Shown: positions 57,645 through 64,000 of the stretch, in pieces | Position numbering within the stretch: position 1 is the stretch's first letter | Layout: each line of letters starts with the position of its first letter | Origin: Opitutaceae bacterium | GTDB lineage: Bacteria; Verrucomicrobiota; Verrucomicrobiia; Opitutales; Opitutaceae | Assembly: GCA_028284235.1 (NCBI GenBank) | Contig: JANQSC010000051.1 | Span: 1 to 64,000, forward strand | DNA: 64,000 bases | Direction: 5' to 3' | The notes under the pieces: model-generated | Seen by the model: only the letters and a program-made list of their open reading frames with translations | The model's database searches: none | What the model was told of the DNA's origin: nothing | Translations under genes and position numbers: made by a program

Positions 57645-60283
57645 TGGTGAACGGGTTCCGTCGTAGACATTGCGGCGCTTTGAGCTCGCGGGCGCTGCGC
57701 TTGAGCGGTCTGCTAGCATGTAGTGTGATTTTTACTACAAACACGACACTGGCTGAGCTACAGCCAATTCCAACGGCATCCTACGAACTCTTGGAAACCT
57801 ACTGCCTGGACTGCCACGATGATTTGGAACGCAAGGGGGACATCAGTCTGGAGGCTCTGGAGGTGGATTGGAGCGACGCGCATTCGCTTGAAATCTGGGA
57901 GCGAGCGATTGGCGCGCTTCGTTTCGGCGAGATGCCGCCTGAGAAGAAGCGGCAGCCCTCCGATTCGGAACGCGCGACTCTGATCGCTTGGCTCGACGAG
58001 ACACTGGAAGCGAATTCGCCCATCGGGGGAACGGCGTTGCGACGGCTCAATCGTCGGGAATACGAGTACAGCCTTCGCTCTCTACTGGATATTGAATACA
58101 CCTTGCCGGAAGGCTTTCCCATCGATAATCAGGCCCACGGGTTCGACAACCAAGGTGACGCGTTGACGCTTTCCGGACCTCTGATGGAGGCGTATTCAAA
58201 GGTGGCCACGGATATCGCGGAAAAGCTCTTTCCGCCGGTTAAAGATCCGGTCGAGCCGGCCACGACTCGATTGAACGGAGACGATTTTACCTACGCGTAT
58301 TCGTCGGGGCTGGTTGTGGACGGGGTCATGCGCGTCGTCGCGAGCTCGGAGAGGTTCGCTGCTAGCGCTGCTTGGCCCAGCCGGTTCGAGGCGTCGGTGA
58401 CGGGCATCTACCGCGTCGAGCTGGGACTGTCCGGTTTCAACCCGCCTCGGGGAGAATCGATTGTCTGCAGCGTCCATGCCGTGAACGCGCTTCAAGCCCC
58501 TGGCGAGGGAATCGACTCGTCTCGGCTGCTGGCGGAAATCGACGTCGATTCGGAGAGTCCGACCATCCACATTCTCGAGGCGTTGTTGGAAACGGGGGAG
58601 ACGATTGCATTGCGCTACAGCAATTCAACGCTGGCGGAAGATCGCGAGATGCTCCGAACGCACGTAAAAACGCTCTTCCTGAAGGAGCCGCTCCTGGCGT
58701 CGGCCTACATGCAGGCCGATGGCGTGGTGGAGCGCGGGCGTATTGGCTGGGAGCGACTGAAACAGTTGATGCAGTCGAACCTCCTCCCGGAGGCGCTGGA
58801 AGGCGAGGCGCTGGACGAGCTCGTGAATCGCGTAATCAGGAATCTGCGTCTCACCACAGAAGTGTTGCACTACAAGCATTTCGAGGAAGGTCCGGCTCTG
58901 GAAATCGCGGGCGCCCGAGTAGTGGGGCCCATTGCCTTGGCCGAAGGAGCGGAGGAGCGCTATTGGAGCGGGAAATCGCGGGCGCTGATAGGCGACCGGG
59001 AAGGGCGATCCGACGAGACGATCGCGGTGGATCTTTTCCGCGAGTTTCTACCGACCGCGTTTCGTCGTCCCGTTTCGGATACAATGGTCGAGGAATACGC
59101 GAGCATTGTTCGCGAGGAAATGGAGGCGACGGGCAGGTTGGAAGACGGTTTGCACCTGGGATTGCGATCGGCCCTGACGTCGCCCTATTTTCTGTATCGA
59201 GGTTTTCGGGACGGTCCATTGGACAGCTACGACTTGGCGGCCCGGCTGTCGTTTTTTCTGACGTCTCGCCCTGCGGACGCCAAGCTTCTCAGAGCGGCTC
59301 GAGACGGCTCGTTGCTGGAGTCGGACGTTTTGAGGGGCCACGCTATTCGTTTACTCGGATCCAAGAAGTCGACGGTGTTTGTCGAGAGTTTCCTGGACCA
59401 GTGGCTGGATCTCGCGGCGTTGGAGGACTTGGTGCCGGATCGAACGCTCTTCCCAAAGCCTAAGGAGTTTAGCTATGGGGACGTCGAACGGGATTCGATC
59501 CGGATGGAGCCGAACCTGTTTTTCCAGGAGATGATCGCGGCCAATCGGCCGCTGGTGGATTTCGTTGATCCAGATTTCACCTACACCAACTATTCGATTG
59601 GGAAGCACGTTTACGAGCTGCCAATGGAGAAGGACGGCAAGGAGCAATCGGTCAGGCGAGTCGCTTTGGAGAAAGGCGGACGCTTTGGCGGCGTTTTGGG
59701 AATGGCAGGCGTGATGACGGCGACCGCGAATGGAGTAGACACGCAACCGGTCGTACGGGGCGTGTGGATGCTGGAAAATATTTTGGGCAGTCCGCCGCGC
59801 GAGCCGCCGGACGCGGTTCCGGCCTTGACTCCGGACACGAGCCAGGCGGTGACTCCGCGCGAGATGCTGGCGGCCCACATGAACGAGTCGTCCTGCGCGG
59901 GCTGTCACAAGAAGATCGACCCGATCGGGTTCGTGTTCGAGTCCTTCGATCCGATCGGCCGCTGGCGTACGCACTATCCGGATTTGACTGGAAGCTCGAA
60001 GAACCGAAGCAAGAATGGACTGCCGGTGGAGACAGACGGAGTGCTGCCGGACGGGACCGAGTTGCGGGACGTGCGGGATTTGAAGGCGTATCTCGCCCGC
60101 GATATTTCCCCGTTTGCGACCTGCTTGTCCGAGAAGCTGCTTACCTACGCGACCGGTCGCGAAATGAACTACAGCGATCGGAAACGAATTGCGCAGCTCG
60201 TGGATGAAAACGTCGCGGAATCTGAGGGGTTTCGCGATTTGCTGCTGGATTTGATCGACTCGGAGAGTTTCCGGACCAAGTGA
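57644..60283 (+). CDS. Planctomycete-type cytochrome / DUF1592 multidomain protein
   Basis: An 879-residue exported protein with the standard domain chain: signal (to about residue 37), a PSCyt1-type haem motif 'CLDCH' (54-58) and then the DUF1587, DUF1595, DUF1592, DUF1588 and DUF1585 blocks. Examples are 'LRRLNRREYEYSLRSLLDIE' (DUF1587), 'FLPTAFRRPVSDTMVEEYAS' (DUF1595), 'TRPADAKLLRAARDG' (DUF1592), and a second haem-like site 'CAGCHKKIDPIGFVFE' (about 750-765, DUF1588). The partner DUF1552 protein is encoded directly upstream. Presumed periplasmic oxidoreductase of polysaccharide-related metabolism; no activity established. Confidence 0.9.
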   Translation: MVNGFRRRHCGALSSRALRLSGLLACSVIFTTNTTLAELQPIPTASYELLETYCLDCHDDLERKGDISLEALEVDWSDAHSLEIWERAIGALRFGEMPPEKKRQPSDSERATLIAWLDETLEANSPIGGTALRRLNRREYEYSLRSLLDIEYTLPEGFPIDNQAHGFDNQGDALTLSGPLMEAYSKVATDIAEKLFPPVKDPVEPATTRLNGDDFTYAYSSGLVVDGVMRVVASSERFAASAAWPSRFEASVTGIYRVELGLSGFNPPRGESIVCSVHAVNALQAPGEGIDSSRLLAEIDVDSESPTIHILEALLETGETIALRYSNSTLAEDREMLRTHVKTLFLKEPLLASAYMQADGVVERGRIGWERLKQLMQSNLLPEALEGEALDELVNRVIRNLRLTTEVLHYKHFEEGPALEIAGARVVGPIALAEGAEERYWSGKSRALIGDREGRSDETIAVDLFREFLPTAFRRPVSDTMVEEYASIVREEMEATGRLEDGLHLGLRSALTSPYFLYRGFRDGPLDSYDLAARLSFFLTSRPADAKLLRAARDGSLLESDVLRGHAIRLLGSKKSTVFVESFLDQWLDLAALEDLVPDRTLFPKPKEFSYGDVERDSIRMEPNLFFQEMIAANRPLVDFVDPDFTYTNYSIGKHVYELPMEKDGKEQSVRRVALEKGGRFGGVLGMAGVMTATANGVDTQPVVRGVWMLENILGSPPREPPDAVPALTPDTSQAVTPREMLAAHMNESSCAGCHKKIDPIGFVFESFDPIGRWRTHYPDLTGSSKNRSKNGLPVETDGVLPDGTELRDVRDLKAYLARDISPFATCLSEKLLTYATGREMNYSDRKRIAQLVDENVAESEGFRDLLLDLIDSESFRTK

Positions 60284-60363
60284 ATACTGCCCTTGGGGGA
60301 GCGGGTCCGGGCAGGGATTGAAGCTTGCCAGCTCCTGGGTTTCGGGGCATCGTGCGAGGTCCG

Positions 60364-63300
60364 ATGGCGCTCTACCCCGCTAGCCGACTCACCCGTGTTC
60401 TCCGCCTCTCCTTTGTAGCTTGGATCGGCGCGTCTGTCTGGGTAAATGGACAGTCGGATCCCGCTTTGTTGCTGTCGACGGAGGTCGTCACGAAAACGGG
60501 GGACCCCACCGGTGTGGACGAGATCAACCTCAATTTCTTCGACGGGGTGGAGTTTTTCGGCTCCGACACGGTTGTCTTCTTCGCGAATACAGATGCTCCG
60601 GTGCAGAATTTCACTATTACTCCGAAGGGAAGCGGGTTCTTTTACCAGACATTCGATGATCTAGGCGGCCCGTTCCCGATAGTAGGCACGGACGAGGTCG
60701 CTCCGGAAGTTGAGCTGAACGGGATTGGGTTCCTGTTCGACAACGTGCCCAACGGCGCTTGGGACCTCAATGAGAGCGGTGTGCTCGCCTACAATGCGAC
60801 GATCAAAGGAGACGTAGGAAATCCATCGAGCGACCGGCCTATTCTCTACAGCCAGCCATCGATCGAAGGAGAGCCGGAACGCCTCATCAATCTAACGGGC
60901 TTGGGCCACGGCGACGACGACGGGAGCATAACGATCACGAGCATCGCTACTGGGGAGGAGATTGGCGGTTATTTCAGTCCCACCGCGGCGACCACGCAGC
61001 TTGGTCTCACGAGCTTGGATCGTCTGACTATGGTAAACGACTTTGGCGGCGGCGTCCCCGGTGGCGGAAGCGGCCAGATTTCGGACGTGAAGCGGGGCGT
61101 TTACGTGCGTTCAACTCTCGGTGTTTGGTCTGCCTTGTTTCGCGTTGGCGACCAAGCGCCGGGTTTCGAGGAGGGTGTGACCGTTGCCGGCGTTTCCTTC
61201 GCCACTTCCGAGCACAGCCAAGACACGATCGCCCTAACCCCTTTGTCCAATGGAGCGACCGCGTTTTGGAGGTTCGACGGGCTTGACGACGTCTTGACTC
61301 TAATCGCGAGCGACGACGAACCCGCCCCCGGTTTTTCCGGACGCGACTGGTCGCCAGGCGACCCTCTTCTCGGGTTTGGCAACTCAGTTGTGTTTTTTGG
61401 AGCGGCGACCGCGAACGGCGAAACCGATATCGACGCGATTTGGCTCGAAGTCGAAAATGGCGGGGAAACGACTTTGGAAGCGATTTTCGAAGCCTCGGAA
61501 GACGGGTCCATCTCCTATCAAACGACGGAAGGGTCGGTGACCTTCCTCAGTCTTTCCGAACCTTTGGTGGGACCGGACGGGCTGTTCTACTTTTTCGCTA
61601 CCGGGAGGGATGAAGTCGACACATTTGTATCCGGAATTTGGAAACTACAACTCGATTCGAACAACGCGCCAGAGTCGATCGACTTGCTTGCGACTACTAA
61701 CGCGGAGGCGCCGGGGCAGCTGTTCAATGAGTTGCCCATGCTGTTCCAGGACTTCCAGCTTCGGAAGGTGAACGAGAGAGGGGACCTCTTGTTCTCGGCA
61801 ACTTTGTTCCGCAATGCGAACACTCGGGGCAGCCTCTGGCTCTCTACCGAGTTGCAGCCCCTTCTCGCGGTCGCGGCGGAAGGCGATACGCTGGGAAGTG
61901 GCGAGAATGCAGAGATACTCGACGAGTTCTATTTTAACGAATACGCAGGGGAACGGGCCGAGCGAAGCGTCGCCCTCGGTTCCGATGGCGCTGTGGCGTT
62001 TCTGGGTTTGATTCCTGATGGCTTCGACGCGGGTTCTTCCCGCGACTTCGCGCTCTTTCGGTCCGAGTTGAGCCTGCCGAAGTACATCTGGTCGGGGAAA
62101 GCCAATACGAATCTCTGGTGGGATATCTCGGGATCGACCACCAATTGGGACAACGACGTCGGCGAGAACTGGAGCGAGCCGCCCGGCGCGGACGGATTCG
62201 AGGTTGTGGAAATTGGCGCTTTGTGGACTGTAAATCTGGATACCGCGCCGGCGAGTATCGGAAACTTGTCCAATCTCGGCGCTCTCGGCGTGAATCGGGC
62301 GCTCACCATCCAGTTCGGGGCGGAAATCGAGCGGATGACCTTGGACGCCGACTTGATCGCGCATACGAACGTGGATCTATTAGGCGCTGATAACCGTTGG
62401 CTCAGCGGCGCCTTGGATGGCGACGGCGGCGCGACGGTGGCGTTGGGCGGGACCTTTACGATTGCTCCGAGAAATTCGGATGCGATCGCGTTGCAGACGG
62501 TCCTCAACGTGTCGGGCAAGGTGGTTCACGAGAACGAGCTCGTCGCTCTCGAAAGTGGTGAATCCGTAAAAGTGGGCTCGATCCAAATCGGACTAACCGG
62601 TGAATACGAACTTGGGAGCGGAACAATCAACGACTTAACCGGTGGCGGCGGTCGCGTTTCCAATGACGGAACCCTCCGCAAAGTGGGAAGCGGAACCGGG
62701 ACAGTGAATGCCCCTTACGAGAGCACGCTGGGAGAAATCTCCGTCGAGGGAGGAACGTTGCGATTCACTGACGGGGTTCAATTCAAGAGTTTGGGCAATC
62801 AGGCGAGTGTATCCGGAAACGCGCTACTCGAATTTGGAAATGCTGGCACGGGCGACGAGGAAATTCAGATCGACGCCAGCGCCTCGGCGAGCGGGGCGGG
62901 CACATTGCGTCTGGCTCACGGCGTCGCTCTCAAAGTTGGTGACGGAGCGAGCCCTGTGTTCGGGCTGACCGGATTCGACGGAGTCGGCTTGGAGATCGCG
63001 GACGCGACGGTGTCCGGGGAAGGGGGGATGCTGATTGGCAACGACGCGTTTCCGAATGCCCGAGCCACGTTTCTGGACGCGACCTTCGACTCGCTGGGCG
63101 GCGGACTCGTTAACAACGGGTTTCTGGAAATCGGAACGGAAGCGAATATAAATACGACGACCCTCACCTTGAGCGAAACGCAGTTGGTGAACAACGCGGT
63201 TGTTTCGCAGCATGGCGATGTAGATATCGTGCCCATTGAAGCTGGAGCTGTTGCCATTGACAACCACGGGACGTACACTTTTCCGGATACAGGCGATATC

Positions 63301-64000
63301 TTGGGCCCCAACACGATCGACGACTACCTCTTCAACAACGCCAGCGACGGGACTGTGGAAAAAAAGGGCCCGGGCATATCGCGCGTAGAGGCCAACTTCA
63401 TCAATCGTGGAACGCTCAAAGTCGCTTCGGGTACGCTTGCCCTTAGATTCGGAAGTTCGTTTCACGCCAACAGCAAACTCATATTCGGCGGCGGCGACCG
63501 CTTTATCACGGGAAAACTGGATTGGGGCGAATTGGGCGTCGATCTTCCGACGGAAATCGAGGGGAGTGTGCAAACAGAGGCAACTAGCTTTACAAGCGAA
63601 CGGCATGAACTCCGCATTAACAGTGGCGTCACTTTCTCGGAAGGGGCGACTCTCACTATTGGCGGCATCGAGACGAAATGGTCGGGGGGCGCGATCCAAG
63701 GTCCGGAATCTTCGAGCCTCAATATACCGAGTGGCGGTGTTTTCAGCATCTTGCCTGGGTCTTCCGGACCACGGGTTTTAAACGTGCCGGTTGAAAACCA
63801 CGGGCGTATTGATCAAAGCGCTACATTGTCCGGCGGCGGTACTTCCTTTGAGGATGCGGATACGCTCTCGAACCACAGATTCTACGTGATTAGCGACGAC
63901 GCGGATATTGAAAACTTGGAACTGACCCTGGAAAAGTCCTCGGAGCTAGTGGTTGCGAACGGATCGACATCCTCCCTCTCGAATCTACGTGTCATTGGTG
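60364..64000 (+). CDS. Giant secreted repetitive surface protein, partial
   Basis: An uninterrupted frame of more than 1,212 codons from ATG at 60364 runs off the window without a stop. It opens with a signal peptide ('VLRLSFVAWIGASVWVNGQS'). Residues about 40-560 are a beta-rich region with recurring 'G-x-x-VFFG/FFA' strands that resembles choice-of-anchor or propeller-type exported proteins. From about residue 580 ('WSGKANTNLWWDI') it becomes a long series of short strands rich in Gly, Asn and Thr ('GGGRVSNDGTLRKVGSGTGT'), as in beta-helical autotransporter-like passenger domains. The C-terminal anchor is outside the window; a PEP/VPDSG-CTERM or autotransporter end is possible. Function unknown. 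Confidence 0.85.
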   Translation, partial: MALYPASRLTRVLRLSFVAWIGASVWVNGQSDPALLLSTEVVTKTGDPTGVDEINLNFFDGVEFFGSDTVVFFANTDAPVQNFTITPKGSGFFYQTFDDLGGPFPIVGTDEVAPEVELNGIGFLFDNVPNGAWDLNESGVLAYNATIKGDVGNPSSDRPILYSQPSIEGEPERLINLTGLGHGDDDGSITITSIATGEEIGGYFSPTAATTQLGLTSLDRLTMVNDFGGGVPGGGSGQISDVKRGVYVRSTLGVWSALFRVGDQAPGFEEGVTVAGVSFATSEHSQDTIALTPLSNGATAFWRFDGLDDVLTLIASDDEPAPGFSGRDWSPGDPLLGFGNSVVFFGAATANGETDIDAIWLEVENGGETTLEAIFEASEDGSISYQTTEGSVTFLSLSEPLVGPDGLFYFFATGRDEVDTFVSGIWKLQLDSNNAPESIDLLATTNAEAPGQLFNELPMLFQDFQLRKVNERGDLLFSATLFRNANTRGSLWLSTELQPLLAVAAEGDTLGSGENAEILDEFYFNEYAGERAERSVALGSDGAVAFLGLIPDGFDAGSSRDFALFRSELSLPKYIWSGKANTNLWWDISGSTTNWDNDVGENWSEPPGADGFEVVEIGALWTVNLDTAPASIGNLSNLGALGVNRALTIQFGAEIERMTLDADLIAHTNVDLLGADNRWLSGALDGDGGATVALGGTFTIAPRNSDAIALQTVLNVSGKVVHENELVALESGESVKVGSIQIGLTGEYELGSGTINDLTGGGGRVSNDGTLRKVGSGTGTVNAPYESTLGEISVEGGTLRFTDGVQFKSLGNQASVSGNALLEFGNAGTGDEEIQIDASASASGAGTLRLAHGVALKVGDGASPVFGLTGFDGVGLEIADATVSGEGGMLIGNDAFPNARATFLDATFDSLGGGLVNNGFLEIGTEANINTTTLTLSETQLVNNAVVSQHGDVDIVPIEAGAVAIDNHGTYTFPDTGDILGPNTIDDYLFNNASDGTVEKKGPGISRVEANFINRGTLKVASGTLALRFGSSFHANSKLIFGGGDRFITGKLDWGELGVDLPTEIEGSVQTEATSFTSERHELRINSGVTFSEGATLTIGGIETKWSGGAIQGPESSSLNIPSGGVFSILPGSSGPRVLNVPVENHGRIDQSATLSGGGTSFEDADTLSNHRFYVISDDADIENLELTLEKSSELVVANGSTSSLSNLRVIG

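Noticed and set aside
1..64000. CRISPR arrays, prophage, restriction-modification or toxin-antitoxin systems
   Set aside because: No regularly spaced direct repeats, structural phage genes or defence gene families were recognised. The lone integrase-arm-like gene is not enough to call a mobile island.

Overview
The window (64 kb, GC-rich, densely coding) looks like the chromosome of a free-living, aerobic, probably marine verrucomicrobium of the Opitutae type. The reasons are two secreted proteins with VPDSG-CTERM-like sorting tails, a DUF1552 plus planctomycete-type cytochrome/DUF1592 gene pair, a very large secreted protein with a repetitive C-terminal part, and a generally verrucomicrobial gene mix. 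The assignment rests on gene content only; there is no rRNA in the window. One tRNA-Ser(GGA) is present. No CRISPR array, prophage or intact insertion sequence was seen.

Layout. 0.1-9.3 kb: housekeeping and stress genes (holA, a GT4 glycosyltransferase, a sulfotransferase, purB, a VPDSG-CTERM protein, OsmC, an McsA-like protein, a response regulator, an RNA uracil methyltransferase, sufE). 9.4-10.9 kb: nitroreductase, a RibD-type deaminase without reductase domain, yidD. 11.1-15.6 kb (minus): a lipid-linked-sugar operon (GT39-like membrane glycosyltransferase, a GT2 gene broken by an internal deletion and a frameshift, a methyltransferase, a flippase-like protein). 15.7-21.4 kb: dcd, an aminotransferase, a LuxR/TPR regulator without an ATPase domain, a methyltransferase, a GIY-YIG protein, tRNA-Ser. 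21.6-35.3 kb: respiratory complex I genes nuoBCDEFGHIJKLMN in canonical order, but with no nuoA. 35.4-43.1 kb: small hypothetical genes, comEC (no beta-lactamase domain), thiD, rarA, a YhcH-type protein, an FkbM methyltransferase, a second VPDSG-CTERM protein, a GcvR-like ACT protein. 43.4-49.2 kb: a lone integrase-arm-like 75-residue protein, a three-gene proton-translocating transhydrogenase, and a BlaI/M56 repressor-protease pair behind a dyad operator. 49.2-53.2 kb (mostly minus): an XRE regulator and an imelysin / di-haem oxidoreductase operon with a thioredoxin and a 59-residue zinc-ribbon protein. 53.3-56.2 kb: an ABC transporter with a His-rich lipoprotein and a DUF3299 protein, probably for metal. 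56.4-60.3 kb: the DUF1552/DUF1592 pair. 60.4 kb to the end: a giant secreted protein running off the window.

The most unusual structure is not in the genes. Two long hairpin elements (10863-11142 and 36209-36390) share a 32-bp terminal inverted repeat, show paired compensatory substitutions between their arms, and each abuts the TAA stop codon of a minus-strand gene. A third, unrelated palindromic element (40731-40897) sits exactly between the TAG stops of two convergent genes. They look like non-autonomous mobile hairpins (MITE-like) that have settled on stop codons. Separately, the 8-mer TGGATACA occurs at least 13 times, in many reading frames and in intergenic DNA, several-fold more than composition predicts.
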